Source: Anthonomus grandis grandis (lineage: Eukaryota; Arthropoda; Insecta; Coleoptera; Curculionidae). Taken from it: a DNA stretch of 64,000 bases. The DNA lies in the NCBI RefSeq assembly GCF_022605725.1, contig NC_065564.1, positions 3,078,698 through 3,142,697 of the forward strand, written 5' to 3'. Positions 1 to 11,549 of this stretch are shown in pieces; position 1 is the first letter of the stretch, and every line of letters begins with the position of its first letter. The notes beneath the pieces are model-generated. The model saw nothing but the letters and a program-made list of their open reading frames with translations. It did not search any database and was not told the DNA's origin. The position numbers and the translations under genes are program-made.

Positions 1-1
1 C

Positions 2-157
2 GGAAAGTCGTTTAAGGTGCGGTTTAACATGCGGGTGCACATGAGGAGCCACGAGGACGTTAAACCGTTTCCCTGCTCCGTATGTAAGAAGACTTTCACT
101 ACGAAGCAGTGGAGGGACAGCCATTTGCGAACTCACGGGGTCCTGGATAATAGATGA
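2..157 (+). CDS. C1: 3' end of a C2H2 zinc-finger cassette (partial)
   Basis: The last 51 codons of a cassette cut by the left edge of the window. The frame opens at base 2 and stops at TGA 155-157. It shows the end of one finger (NMRVHMRSH) and one whole finger with CSVC and HLRTH. The KTFTTKQ motif and the linker VKPFPC match the ends of C2-C5, so this is the first visible member of family I. An AATAAA signal lies at 218-223. The acceptor and the number of missing fingers cannot be seen. Confidence 0.9.
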   Translation, partial: GKSFKVRFNMRVHMRSHEDVKPFPCSVCKKTFTTKQWRDSHLRTHGVLDNR

Positions 158-1359
158 TGATTTGTTTTTGGAAGAGTGTCATGATCTAAAAGACTTTTCT
201 AATGCTCTGTTTTGTTTAATAAAATTTTAATCATTTATGTGGCTTTTAATTGGCGGTGATTTAATTAATACGAAGGTATCCATCACAAAATATCTACAGT
301 GTGTCCGAAATGTCTGGACAAATGTCTTTTACAAGTAAACGAATTTCCTGGTTGAAAAACGCTGGGCAGCTATCAACTTTATTATTTTAAATACAACACC
401 CTATTTATGAATGCATTTTTGGATTTTTTAATAAATTCTAAACACCTTTCGTGTGTAACACCAATTTTGAACTATTTTCGAAATACCAACAATTGAAACC
501 TTACTCGTAAAATCTAAGTTATTTAACTCTTGCTAATTTTTTGGGGTGATACTTTGACTTTTATTTATAGATTTGAAGTCTTCGTTAAATTCAATATTGC
601 CAAAGTGGCTCAATTAAAGAGAAAAAATTATATACAATAAGATTAAGGGGTTATGGAGATCGTATTAGACTATACGAAGAGGTCACTAATCTACGGCATG
701 CCTAAATCATCGGTTGTTCTGAACTCTCGCATTTCTGCTAAAAGTTTTTGTTATATTGTCTATTGCCAGATAGACTCACTCTATTTCACCTCATTTATCT
801 AGTCATTTCAGGGTTAAGAGGTTCTAATTTTTCTCAGTAGTGAACACTTTCCTGAAGGTCCTGAACCTACGCTCTCCAGAATGATTCAGTGTCTCCTTGT
901 CGGAGTTTCCAGATCTAAACTTTAGGCAAAAATGTTTTAAAATTTCTTCTATTGAAAATCCCTTATCCAGACTCTTGCAATAAAAATCCCCGTGCGCGAA
1001 AACTCTTCTGAAAATCTCTTAAAAGCAGTATTGAATTACACGTGATCCATTGTTGTCCTAAAGTGTCAGATTTCACATGAAAGTATATATTATATGTGGA
1101 TTCAATATACTTACTATTAAGATGTTTTTTTGTTCGTAAGACGAGTGAATAACTTTCATGAGGCAGCATAAACTCAAAGGTAGGACTTGTCTAATACATT
1201 CCTTATTATTCCATTGAAGGCTGGTTTATATAATTCTGTCATCAAGGACCTATGAAGTTAAAAGGGCTTCTGGAAGTAGAACCCTCTGGATCTCCTCGTT
1301 GCTTAAAACCTAAGTCCTTAGATAATAATAATTTTACCCACATCCCACTGTTTTTTCAG
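158..1359. other. Spacer C1-C2, no gene seen
   Basis: AT-rich spacer holding the C1 poly(A) signal at 218-223 and the C2 acceptor at its right end. A short CPKC-like string near 300-325 is not followed by histidines in frame. The small open frames, such as the one at 963-1169 on the minus strand, have no recognisable domain. No RNA gene or mobile element was recognised. Confidence 0.5.
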
Positions 1360-2185
1360 GCTCATCGAAATCATCCGATTATCCAGCAATATCTGCAGGG
1401 TATGCTTCCGAGAGTTCTCCTCTAAGAAGTTGCTCAGACGTCACTTGGATAACATTGCTCTGGATATTTCGATAAGTTGTTCCACGTGTTCGCGGCAAGA
1501 GTGCTGTCACGAATCCAGATCGGTAATTTGCAACGTATGCGATATAGACATCGGTCCTCTGTTGAGCAACTACTCTGATCACTCGTGCTTCCATCTGAAG
1601 AGAAAACCATCACAGAAAGTGATGGCCGAGGAAGCCTCAAGTGAAACAGACATTTGCATCTTCTGCTCCAAAGAAATCCCTCTGAGCATGCTCGAGAGAC
1701 ACGAGAACGCTCATAAAGAGGAAGAGAAGCGCCGAGCAAAACTCTTAAAACCCGATCTGCCTCCGAACGGTACCACGGTGTGCACCACCTGCGGAACCAC
1801 GTTGCTCTGCAAAGACCTCAAAAGGCACGAGAGGACCCACCGGAGGCTCGGTGTGGTCATTTGCCAGGTGTGCGGCTTTCCGGCCAAGAACATCTATCAG
1901 CACATGTCGAGGCATAGCGAAGAGCGTCGGTACTCGTGCCAGGTCTGCGGCCTCGCGTTTAAACACAAGAAGAATCTCAGCGCTCACAGTTTGGTGCACG
2001 AAACTGAGGGCAAGCATAAGTGCCCCACGTGCAGTAAGGCCTTTAAGACCCCCTATAATTTGAGGGTGCACATGAGGAGCCATCAGGAGGTCAAACCGTT
2101 TCCTTGCCAGTATTGCGAGAAGACTTTCACCACCAAACAGTCGAGGGATAATCATATGAAGACTCATATTATTCATAACTCTTAA
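1360..2185 (+). CDS. C2: zinc-finger terminal exon, about 7 fingers
   Basis: Acceptor TTTTTTCAG ends at 1359. One base (G) completes a split codon, then 274 codons run open from 1361 to the stop. The first in-frame ATG (in MAEEASS) lies after the first finger (CRVC..RRH), so a stand-alone start would lose it. The order is one finger, a CxxC-rich stretch (CSTC, CNVC), then about six fingers ending in VHMRSH and KTFTTKQSRDNH. One finger (CQVCGFPAKNIYQH) is short, with 9 instead of 12 residues between C2 and H1. A nuclear DNA-binding role is inferred from the fingers. AATAAA lies at 2569-2574. CAG rather than TAG at the acceptor is the minority type here. Confidence 0.9.
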
Positions 2186-2682
2186 ACAAGGTCTTCTGAA
2201 GCATGAGAAGTCCAATCCAGGCTTGAAAGAAATGGTTATCTCAGCCTTCAAGTCTCACTTTGGCTTTATTGGAGCTTTTTAACAGTTAACTGCCTCAGCA
2301 AAGTTGCACCTGTTAATGTTAACCTCACATTGAGCCAATTCACTCTCCAACCTGATCCAGTTGGATCTCAAGTGTACCCACAGAGCTCGGTTGATCTCCT
2401 GACACTGTGATACTGGAATTGGATTATGTTTTTATTGGTTTTTTGAAGCTATGATTGATTGACTCAATTCTTGTTCCTTTTTCACTCATTTTCCTTGGCA
2501 CTTTCTTTTGGTTCCTTCACTATAAGAGAGCGCGTTGTTAATGGTTTTAGCTATAAGTTCTGTTAAGAAATAAATGTTTTATTTGCTTCATCCAGAGTTT
2601 TATTACACAATATCCAGGTCTGGCAACCTTGTATCATTCCATAGTCCTAGAGCACAACATTTTGGAAACCTCTCTTCTTTAG
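2186..2682. other. Spacer C2-C3 with C2 3' UTR
   Basis: Likely 3' UTR of C2 with AATAAA at 2569-2574, followed by the pyrimidine-rich acceptor CTCTTCTTTAG of C3 ending at 2682. Nothing else was recognised. Confidence 0.5.
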
Positions 2683-3724
2683 GTTACAGCCGAAGTTCAA
2701 TTGCCACACTTGCCACGAAGCATTTCGCTCGAAATTCCTCAAAGAGCGTCACAGTAAAAACTTGGAGGCCTTCGCCATCCAATATTGCGTAATTTGCGAG
2801 ATTTTTTTTGGCCTTGAGGAGGCCGCTTACCACCATAAGACCGTGATACTTTGCATGTCCTGCTGTGACGTTTTGGGTTCAAACTACCAGGAGCACGGAT
2901 GTTTCCATAGCAAGGGCCTGCAGAGGGTGGCGGATCAGCTGAGGCGCTTCTGCAAATTTTGTAAAAAAACATTATTCCGCGATGAAGACCTTGAGTTTCA
3001 CGAGAAATTATGCCAGAGTCTTGAGCCTTTGACATGCAAGTGCTGTAATAAAGACCATTTAGTGCATGAACCAGCCAAAGAGCTGGAGTGCCCCTTTTGC
3101 CGGAAAACCTACAGGTCACAGTCCTTGTTGCGAAAACACTTGAAGTCCACCCACTTGCACAATCTAGTGATCCCATCAATCCCACAAATAAAAACTCGGA
3201 AGCTTTCTCAAGTCCCTTGCCGCTTCTGCTCACTATCGTTCAGAAACAGAAACTGGACTCTTTCCCACGAACGAAAAGTTCACGCACACGAACAAGTCAA
3301 ATGCGAAATTTGCTCGAAAACTGTCCCAATGGGCCAACTGAAGTCCCACCGCACCTCCCACAGACTGCACGAGGCTTACAAGAACTCCCCCGAGAACATT
3401 TGCAACGTATGCGGTTTGAAAATTAAAAATCTACGTAACCACATGATCAAACACGAAGAGGAGCGACGCCACGGGTGCACCAAGTGCCCGAAGACCTTTA
3501 AACTCCATTGGAGTCTCAAGAGGCACATGCTGGTGCACACCCAGGAGGCCAAGCACGTGTGTCAGCTTTGTGGCAAAAGTTTTAAGGTCATCTACAATCT
3601 GAGGGTCCACATGCGCAGTCACGAAGTCGTTAAGCCCTTTGCCTGCTTGATTTGCGAGAAAACTTTTACCACCAAGCAGTGGAGGGACAACCACGTGAGG
3701 TCCCATAGCTCCACTGTAGAGTAA
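2683..3724 (+). CDS. C3: zinc-finger terminal exon, about 10 fingers
   Basis: Acceptor TTCTTTAG ends at 2682; 346 codons are open from 2684. An N-terminal finger (CHTCHEAF) precedes the first in-frame ATG, which lies well inside the cassette. A cysteine-rich block (YCVICEIFF, LCMSC) matches the CSTC/CNVC region of C2. About eight more fingers follow, including the short-spacer finger CNVCGLKIKNLRNH and the family ending YNLRVHMRSH plus KTFTTKQWRDNH. This is the longest member of family I and the best template for the cut C1, which shares KQWRD. AATAAA at 3741-3746 lies only 17 bases after the stop. The gap to the C4 acceptor is 142 bp, leaving little room for a promoter and 5' exon. Confidence 0.92.
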
Positions 3725-3866
3725 TGTTTACGGATTGTATAATAAAGATTTTATGTAATGTAGTTTGGATCATTGTGGACTCTGGAAGACGTTCTTTCTC
3801 CTCAAGAACAGCTCCATTAAGCATGCCTTCAAATATCATTGAATCCAGTCTTATACCTATTTTTAG

Positions 3867-4452
3867 AGCTCCACCTGCGTACTTTAAAATCTTCGAGGAA
3901 AAGTACTTCATTAAAAAACCTCCACCCACCAAGAAATTAGTTGAAAGGTGCACTTTCTGCTCTGCAACATTCTCCAGTAAAAACCTCCTCACGGGCCACG
4001 AAAGGAAACACCATGGAGACGAAACTGTGGAGTGCCCGCTGTGCCTCAAAACGGTGAAATTAAATAAGATGAAGGGCCACCGCACCAGCCACAGGACCCA
4101 CAAGAGCTACCAAAACTCCCCCGCAAAAATCTGCACAGTGTGTGGTCTCTCGGTGAAGAACCTCACGCGGCACTTTGCCAGACATCGCAACGAGAGGAAC
4201 CACAAGTGCCCCATGTGCTCCAAGGATTTCAAAATAGCGTGGGACCTGAAGAAGCACTTGGTGACCCACTTCGGGGAGGCCAAGCACACGTGCCCCGTTT
4301 GCAATAAGGGTTTCAAGGTGGCCTATAATTTGAAAGTGCACATGCGCAGTCACCAGACCGTCAAGCCTTTCGGGTGTTTGGTGTGCGAGCGCACCTTTAC
4401 CACCAAACAGTCCAGGGATGTACATTTGAGAATTCACGATAAGATGAGTTGA
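3867..4452 (+). CDS. C4: zinc-finger terminal exon, 6 fingers
   Basis: Acceptor CTATTTTTAG ends at 3866; 194 codons follow one split-codon base. An open frame also extends upstream to an ATG at 3724 that overlaps the stop of C3, but that stretch shows no domain and holds the acceptor, so it is treated as intron. There are six fingers in family I order: CTFC, CPLC, the short-spacer CTVCGLSVKNLTRH, CPMC, CPVC and the terminal CLVC..KTFTTKQ-like finger (RTFTTKQSRDVH). It lacks the N-terminal cysteine-rich block of C2 and C3. AATAAA lies at 4496-4501. Confidence 0.92.
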
Positions 4453-4877
4453 GGTCGGTCGTTCTGAGGGGTGTGGAGGTTGTTAACAACGTTAAAATAA
4501 AGCTTTAAACTGCTCGACGTGTAGTTTTATTCAAGCATGTTTAGTAGTTTTTTGAGGTGCAGGAAGAGTTTCATTATTTGCGTTCTAATAACTTAATAAG
4601 TTTGCTTGAATCTCTTTAGACCTGAGTATTTTGAAAGTAGTTTCAATTAGTTGTGCAGTATTTGAGAAATCGCCAGGCATGACCTTCGATACTGCTTAAT
4701 ATCAAACCTAAGGGTCCTTGGAGCTTCTTAATTGAGAAAGAGCTCCTATTGCTTGACCCAAAACTGCCTCAAACGGTTGTGAATTATGTTGGCGCAGTCG
4801 GTAGGATCTCTCAGTCGTTAGGCACAATCCCTCCGAACCAAACGAGTGCGTTGCCATACAATTTGTTTGATTTTTAG
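4453..4877. other. Spacer C4-C5 with C4 3' UTR
   Basis: Holds the C4 poly(A) signal at 4496-4501 and the C5 acceptor TGATTTTTAG ending at 4877. No other feature was recognised. Confidence 0.5.
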
Positions 4878-5436
4878 GAAAGCCAGATCAATTCAACTCT
4901 CACGCCAAAAGCGTCCCAAAAAATCCCAACACGAGTGTAGATTTTGCAAATTAACCTTCGTTTACCGTAACCAAAGGGTTCACCACGAAAACCAAGAGCA
5001 CCCCAACGAACCGGTGCCATGTCCGATATGCCCTAAAGAGGTGCCTTTTCACCGTCTGCGTCCGCACACCAGATGGCACCACCAAAAAGAACAGGGGGCT
5101 TCGTCCCCCAAGAAAGTGTGTGACGTATGCGGCGTCGCGACGCGTTGCATCGCCCGTCACATGAAAATCCACCGGGAGGAGCGTCGGTTCAGGTGCGACT
5201 CCTGCGACAAAACCTTTAAGCACAGCTCCTGCCTTTCGAACCACAAGATCATCCATAGCAGCGAGGCACGGAGGCACAAGTGCAACATTTGTGAGAAGAG
5301 TTTTAAGGCCAGGTTCAATTTGAGGGTGCACTTGAGGTCCCACGAGATCGTTAAGCCCTTTCCCTGTTTTGTCTGCGAAAAGACTTTTACCACCAAACAG
5401 TCGAGGAATAATCATTTGCAGAGACACGACAAGTAG
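4878..5436 (+). CDS. C5: zinc-finger terminal exon, 6 fingers
   Basis: Acceptor GATTTTTAG ends at 4877; 185 codons are open, beginning with a basic leader (KARSIQLSRQKRPKK). Six fingers follow: CRFC, CPIC, the short-spacer CDVCGVATRCIARH, CDSC, CNIC and CFVC..KTFTTKQ. Finger for finger it matches C4, so the two are close duplicates. The basic leader could act as a nuclear localisation signal, which is inference. AATAAA lies at 5532-5537. Confidence 0.92.
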
Positions 5437-5622
5437 TAAGGTCTCTATTTCACTTCTGATGATAAGTAAATCCCACTTCTGGTTTGTGTGCTTTGACCTG
5501 GTGATGTCTCAATAGTTCTTTTGTACCTTCAAATAAATCTCGTTGATTTCTTGGAGTTTTGCTTGTTCACCATCCTCCCTTATCCGGCAAGCTCCCTTAT
5601 TCATTCTGGAATTTTGTTTCAG

Positions 5623-6238
5623 ACACGCAGACCATTCATACTCTTTCATATTTAAGGAGGAGCCTTGTAAGGATGGCGGTGACGAGCAATCTGAGATCTC
5701 TTGTTCAATTTGTGAGAAAACATTCAGCAAAATTTACTACATGAGCCGCCACATCAAATTACAACACATGGGCCACTTGTACGCCTGCCCTTTTGAGGGT
5801 TGCCACAAAGTGTTCAAACACAAGTCCACCCTGTCTAACCATACTAGGGTGCACGACGCGGAACGAAATTCGTACATTTGCGACCAATGCGGTGGCAAGT
5901 ACATAAATCTGGCATCGTTTCGAAGACATTTGAAACAACACGAAAATGGTCCAGACAATTTCCCCTGCGAGGTCTGTGGCAAGGTGGTCACAACGAAAAA
6001 GAGCTGGGAAGTCCATATGAGAACCCACAAAGGGGAGAAACCGTTTATTTGCGAGTACTGCGGCAAGGGCTTCCCTTCCAGGAAGAACCTCGTGGTGCAT
6101 TTGGTGGTGCACACCAAGGAGAGACGGTATAAGTGTAAGGAGTGCGGCATGACGTTTACCCAAAGGTGGCCCATGGTGAGACACATGCAAAGGAATTGTA
6201 AAGTAAAAAAGGAGCGTCATCAGAAGGAGGAATTTTGA
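5623..6238 (+). CDS. C6: zinc-finger terminal exon, 6 fingers
   Basis: Acceptor TTTTGTTTCAG ends at 5622; 204 codons follow. The leader contains FKEEP, a psi-K-x-E sumoylation-type site, then six fingers: CSIC, a C-x4-C finger (CPFEGC), CDQC, CEVC, CEYC and CKEC. The last finger ends in HMQRNC, a C2HC form. The C-x4-C finger and the HTKERRY linker place it with C7-C15, not with the preceding family I. No canonical AATAAA lies between its stop and the C7 acceptor. Confidence 0.9.
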
Positions 6239-6431
6239 CGAAAAAAGAAACATAATTGAGCGATCCCTGCAATAGAACATTTGTCTTGTGTTTCTTTGAG
6301 TTTCATTTCCCACTTGTGTTCCACTACTGGAACCTCATGCTGGAGGTTCTGTCCTGGTTGGAACTCAACCAATTGGCACCTCCTAAAGGTCATAGAAGAT
6401 ATAGAAACATTCTAATAAGAGTAATTTTTAG

Positions 6432-7302
6432 CAAATCACGCTATCAGTGCAGAAAATGCCACATGAGTTTCAAACTGTACAAGGCCTGTCTCAACCACGA
6501 ATGCCCGGACATATTCATTTGTCCCACGTGCGGCAAGTCTTTCGCAAAGCATCAATACCTCAGGAGACACATTAGGCTTACGCACTTAAAAAGTCAGAAG
6601 ACCTCTTGCCCGGAGTGCGGCCTGGTCTTTACCAGGATCTCGAGCTTGAAACGTCACATCGAAGTGATCCACAAAGGGATCGAGACTTACCACCATTGCG
6701 AGGTGTGCGGGGAAAAATTTAAGAGCAGAAGCAGCATCTTGAGGCACAAGAACATAATCCATTTGAAGAAGTTTCGGATCTTCTGCGATGTGTGCCAGAA
6801 GGGTTTTTATTTCAAAGGGGAGTTGAAGCAGCACAACCGGATTGCTCACGAGAAACACCCGGTGGTCTGTAAGGAGAAGGGGTGCGGCAAAGTCTTTCAG
6901 AACCCGAACAACTTGAGGTACCATCAAAACGCCGCGCACGTCGCCATCAAACCGAAGTTCGTTTGCGATCAGTGCGGTAAAACTTACGACCATCCGGCGT
7001 TGTACAAGAAGCACCTCTGGATGCACAAGACTGGACCAAGGGAATATCCGTGCACCATGTGCGAGAAGACTTTTCGCGTTAAGAAGAGTCTGGACATTCA
7101 CGAACGTGTCCACACGGGGGAGAAGCCGTACGTGTGCGAACAGTGCGGGCAACAGTTCGCTCAACGGAATACCCTGAAGAGTCATTGGGTGGTTCATACC
7201 AAGGAGCGACCGTTTCCTTGCAAAGTGTGTGATAAGAAGTACACCCAGAAGACACCGTTAACCAGACATATGCAGCAGTGCCATCCAGAATTTAAGCGTT
7301 AA
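6432..7302 (+). CDS. C7: zinc-finger terminal exon, 10 fingers
   Basis: Acceptor GTAATTTTTAG ends at 6431, with a CTAAT branch-point-like string just upstream; 289 codons follow. The first in-frame ATG of the cassette lies inside finger 1 (CHMSF). There are ten fingers; the sixth has C-x4-C spacing (CKEKGC), and the final four carry the family II signature with a TGEKPYVC linker and VVHTKERPF. Finger 1 is C2HC (HEC). It differs from C8 and C9 mainly by one extra N-terminal finger. AATAAA lies at 7456-7461. Confidence 0.92.
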
Positions 7303-7574
7303 CATTGTTAGTGATGATGAACGCGAACAGTACAGCGATTATATAAAACCGATGACATATGGCACTGCTGTGTGCTACACTGACGCACTTAGTCTAATTT
7401 TGATTGATAAACATAAAGATTACATCAGATGAAAATTATAACAAAAAAAAGACACAATAAATCCTTAGCTCTACAACAGGAGGTCAAAAGTTACAGAAAG
7501 AAAGAAAGAAAGCGTTTCCGATGGCGAAGGGATAGTGCCCTAAACAATGTTTCAGTTAGGCACCCTAAGATTGT

Positions 7575-8500
7575 TCAGCAAGTTTTAATGTATCTTGAGA
7601 ATTTATCCTGCACAAAACAATTCTTAGCTTCTTTTAGTAATTTATTCCAGTAGTAAGATGCAATATATTCGAATGATTTTTGATAAGAGGCAGATTTATG
7701 TTTGGCTACCTTAAAGTTTGACATATTTCGAGTATTATAATTATGACAAAAACCACTGTTGACCAGTTTTAAGAACGCCATTGATAAAATAATATATATG
7801 GTTTTGTCTGCGGTTTTCCATGTTCAAAATAGAATTATGATTTAAATAAGATGACTTGAAAGGTAAATTAAATGCAAATCTCATGCAAGAGTTCTGTATT
7901 TTATGAGAGAGATTTATCGTAACTGAGTTTCTGTACACAATATCATTGTAGTCAATCAAAGACCATACAAGGCTTTCACGCAGATCGTTCCGAATTTGAA
8001 TTGAAACAGTTTCTTTAATTCGGTTATATGTTAAATTTTTATTGCCTAGTAAGTACTAGTATGCACGATTTTGAGGCATTTAAATTATGATCTTGGGCAT
8101 ATTTTTGCAATTTATTTAAGTCCCTGTTTAGTAGAGTTTGCATTCTGTAAAGTGTAAACTGTAATAATTTTGATTGCTTTAAACTGATATACATATCCGC
8201 AACGTATAAAGAAAATAAAAGCGGGCCAAGCATGGATTCTTGAGGAATCCCCGTGCATACATTTATATAATTTTATTTATTTATAATATATATTTTTTTA
8301 AAGTAGTTTGGCATTAATAATACAGATTTAATAGAAAAACCAAAGTATTTTAATTAAGCCAAACGTGAATCGTGACTTATAGTGTCAAACGCCTTACTGG
8401 CATGTCATCTATAATCTTTACTAATGTTGTTATTGTGCTATAATGCTTGCGTAAACCAGACTGACAATTAGGAATAATTTGAAACGAATTTATATATTCA
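7575..8500 (-). mobile_element. Decayed non-LTR (LINE) reverse transcriptase fragment
   Basis: Read on the minus strand, pieces of a jockey/CR1-type reverse transcriptase occur in the right order but in broken frames. They are QSGLRKHYSTITTLVKIIDD near 8395-8475, MLGPLLFSLYVADM near 8190-8233, and C-terminal strings (NSCMRFAFNLPF near 7890, HNYNTRN near 7735). Stops and frameshifts show it is dead. It lies wholly in the C7-C8 spacer, opposite in strand to the cassettes. The limits are approximate. Confidence 0.8.
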
Positions 8501-8727
8501 GAAATTTGACAGGGCAAAATGCTAATAGAGCGTAGATAGACTCTTTTAATTCTCGTCTTCTGTCTCGATAAAATGGATAAGTTTGTAAAACCTGATTATT
8601 GCCCTTGAAGAAATCCAGTGTTGGAGAGGCTAATTTCAGGTACTTCTTCTCTTTTAATGGCTCGGAGACTTGGGTGTTGATACATGAATTGACGCTCCCC
8701 AGTTTAACAAATCTCATATTTTTTTAG

Positions 8728-9553
8728 CGCCAACTATGCGTGTTCAAAATGCGCATATATCACCACGAACCGCCGCAACCTCCAATTCCATATCACCCGA
8801 AAACATAAAAACGGTGAAGTTGCCTCAAAACATGCCTGCTCCCACTGCACCAAAGTGTTTACCCGAAGGAACAACTTGGTCGCACACATCAGTCGATTTC
8901 ACGAAGGCAAAGAACCGCCCAAATACCAATGCGACATCTGCGGCGTCCAAATGAACCATCAAACCAGTCTACTGTTGCACAAAAAGATGAAACACCTGAA
9001 CGAGTTCGGCTTCAGTTGCGAATATTGCGGCAAACGGTTCGTTTACGCCAGCCAGGTGAAGGCCCACCTGGACAAGGTGCATCGCAAGATCATCCCCTTG
9101 TACCGATGCGAGGTGGAGGGTTGCCTCAAGACGTTCAAATCGCCCGTCAACTTGAAATGGCACCAGAACAACCTCCACTTGGAGGACAAGAAGATGTTCC
9201 AATGCGAACATTGCGGCAAGGAGTACTCGCACTATTTTTCGTTCAGGAAACACTTGGGTCAGCACAAGGAAAACGCTCCCAGGTTCTTTTCTTGTGTGAT
9301 TTGCGGGAAAGTGGTGATGAGCAAGACCAGCTTGGAGCACCACACGCGCTCCCACACCGGCGAAAAACCTTATAACTGCGAACACTGCGGCAAAGGGTTC
9401 ATATCGATGAAATATTTGAAAACCCATTCGGTGGTTCACACCAAGGAGAAACCGCACGGTTGTACCGAGTGCGATAAGGCATTCACGCAGAGGGGACCCT
9501 TGGTCAGACATATGAGGAAGTGCCATCCTGGAAAATATAAGGAAAAGAACTAG
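8728..9553 (+). CDS. C8: zinc-finger terminal exon, 9 fingers
   Basis: Acceptor ATTTTTTTAG ends at 8727; 274 codons are open. The first in-frame ATG falls inside finger 3 (CGVQMNH), so a stand-alone start would destroy two good fingers (CSKC and CSHC). There are nine fingers; the fifth is the C-x4-C type (CEVEGC). The final three match C9 closely: CVICGKVVMSK, CEHCGKGF, CDKAFTQRG-type. No canonical poly(A) signal is obvious before the transposon that follows. Confidence 0.93.
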
Positions 9554-9599
9554 ATACTGTTAGAAAATATATATTGTTTACTGCTTAAACTGTTTTATT

Positions 9600-9690
9600 T
9601 CTCCCGGGCAAGACCACCTGGTACTCCGTCAAAAGCCTTTGGTAGATCCAGTAGAATGTTTTTCATCTTCCAAGCAAATTACTTAAACCA
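9600..9690 (-). mobile_element. Short LINE reverse transcriptase fragment
   Basis: The minus strand reads KNILLDLPKAFDGVPGGLA, resembling the DLSKAFDxV block of LINE reverse transcriptases. Only about 30 codons remain and they are isolated. The limits are approximate. Confidence 0.5.
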
Positions 9691-9728
9691 TACCGAGCTT
9701 GATAAGAATTAGAGCCGCATGACTCCTG

Positions 9729-10346
9729 GGGCCTATAACACAAATCTTATAATTGTTACAAGTTACAAGTAGTTATAGCTACGAGTATCCTGATTTCCCG
9801 TAACATAAGAGGATTGTATACACTTGTAGCTACAAGTAAAATATTCTACACTTCTATCAAAGTGCAAGTACTGCAATTGAAATAATATTTGTAGCTATGG
9901 CTAGCAGACAAGTAATCTTTGAGAGGAAAATGCAGCTTATACAAAAAGTTAAAGAAATTCTATTCGGTGCCTTTGTTTGAAAAAAACAGACAAAGTTGAG
10001 CAATGGCAAGAATTAGCAAGTTGTAGTTTACTGCCTTCAGAAGAAAAGTGGTCATATACCAGAGACAAAATATGAAACAAAATAGCAAGTAAGAGAATAG
10101 GTAGTAGATAGTACTAGTTTTACTACCCTTCTAATTTTGTTAAAAGCAGTTTATTTACTGGTAAGAAGCCATAGCATCGAATCCTTATATTTGCGATATC
10201 TTGAAAAAGACTTTCACACTGTTGTCGACTAAGTCTGAAGCTTCCTACAAATTCCCCGTCTGATATTCAAGATCATTAATCAAGAAAGGTAGAAAATTGT
10301 GTTTACAATTATCTTGTTAGAATTATAGTGGTTGTGTTATAGGCCC
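9729..10346. mobile_element. Terminal-inverted-repeat element, PIF/Harbinger-like, non-autonomous
   Basis: Perfect 15-bp inverted ends: GGGCCTATAACACAA at 9729-9743 and its reverse complement at 10332-10346. The element is flanked by the 3-bp direct repeat CTG (9726-9728 and 10347-10349). Inside, around 9990-10100, broken + frames read EQWQELASCSLLPSEEKW and TRDKIWNKIASKRI, which resemble a SANT/Myb-like accessory protein. GGG ends with a 3-bp target duplication suggest PIF/Harbinger; that class is an inference. It fills most of the C8-C9 spacer. Confidence 0.7.
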
Positions 10347-10394
10347 CTGGAGACATCTACTGAACGGCACCACATTCACTTTATTATTTTTTAG

Positions 10395-11298
10395 TTCCTT
10401 GACAAAACCAAGAGCTCAAACGAGGCGCACCAAACGCTCCACATACATAAAGAAATCCGGAGACTCGTTCGAATGTCCGGAATGTCACAAACTGTTCTCC
10501 CAACGGAGATACGTGCAGCACCACCTGAACTACGTGCATAAACACAAACCGTTACCCGAAAAGGTCACGTGCACCACCTGCCTCAAATCCTTTACCAGGA
10601 GCGCCACCCTAAAAGCGCACGTGCTCAGGGCGCACCTAAACAACGCCCCCAAGTTCCAATGCGACATCTGCGGCAGCCAGTTCGCGCAAAAGCATGGCAT
10701 GCTCGCTCACAAGAAAGCCATCCATTTTCGCATTTTCAACGTGCATTGCGAACTATGCGGCAAGGGGTGCAAAAACCCCAGCGAACTCACCATTCACAAG
10801 AGAAAAGCCCACCAGGAAGGCGAAATGGTGCTGTTTCCGTGTCCAGAACAGGACTGCACGAAAGTGTTCAGGTCTAATCATGCGCTGCAGTACCACCTGG
10901 ACGCCGCTCATGTCAAAGACAAACGATTGCTCAGCTGCACAGAGTGCTCGCGCACCTTCACCCACCCTTTTTTGCTGAAAAAACATTTGAGGAAACATGT
11001 GGTGGGACGGTTGCTGCACAGCTGCGTGATCTGCGATAAGGTGGTCACGAGCAAGTCAAGCTTGACGAACCACATGCGTTCCCACACCGGGGAGAAACCG
11101 TTCGTTTGTGAGCATTGCGGCAAGGGTTTCAGCACCAAGAACTACCTTAAGGTTCACGTGGTGGTGCACACTAAGGAGCGACCTTATAGTTGTAAGGACT
11201 GCTCGAAGAGTTTTACGCAGAGGGGCACCTTGTCCGTACACAGGCTTAAACACCATCCGGAACTTAAGGCGGCTAAGGTTGAGGCAACCCCGATTTGA
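10395..11298 (+). CDS. C9: zinc-finger terminal exon, 9 fingers
   Basis: Acceptor TTATTTTTTAG ends at 10394, only 45 bp after the transposon CTG repeat; 300 codons follow. The leader is short and basic (PRAQTRRTKRSTYIKK). There are nine fingers; the fifth has C-x4-C spacing (CPEQDC) and the last three carry CVICDKVVTSKSS, CEHCGKGFSTKN and CKDCSKSFTQRG. The first ATG is inside finger 3 (QKHGMLAH). It aligns finger by finger with C8, C11 and C13. An AATATA variant signal lies at 11302-11307. Confidence 0.93.
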
Positions 11299-11549
11299 CT
11301 TAATATAAAACTTTAAAAATGAAGTTTGTTTTTATTAAACCCCGTCCAAGAAAGCCTTCGCCTCTTCCAATCCAGGGGGGGGGCTTTGAAACACAGTTGA
11401 TCAAGAGTGTCAGCATCTTTATAAATAATCCAGATTTCGAAGAGGAGCGTCTCCTAGTAACCACAGTTCCCGCTCTTAACTTATCCCGTCCAAAACACTT
11501 ACTGAATCCCCTCATTAAGCGTGCCCAACTGAACTGACCAATTTTGTAG

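Noticed and set aside
300..345. CPKC-like string as a decayed finger
   Set aside because: No conserved F, L or H positions follow; likely chance.
963..1169. 68-codon minus-strand frame
   Set aside because: No recognisable domain, AT-rich composition, no supporting signals.
3724..3866. ATG overlapping the C3 stop as a start for C4
   Set aside because: The added 47 codons have no domain and include the TTTTTAG acceptor; splicing at 3866 gives the phase shared by all cassettes.
1379..5427. Long minus-strand open frames opposite C2-C5 and most later cassettes
   Set aside because: They follow cassette boundaries, have no domain, and arise because the zinc-finger codon pattern leaves few reverse stops.
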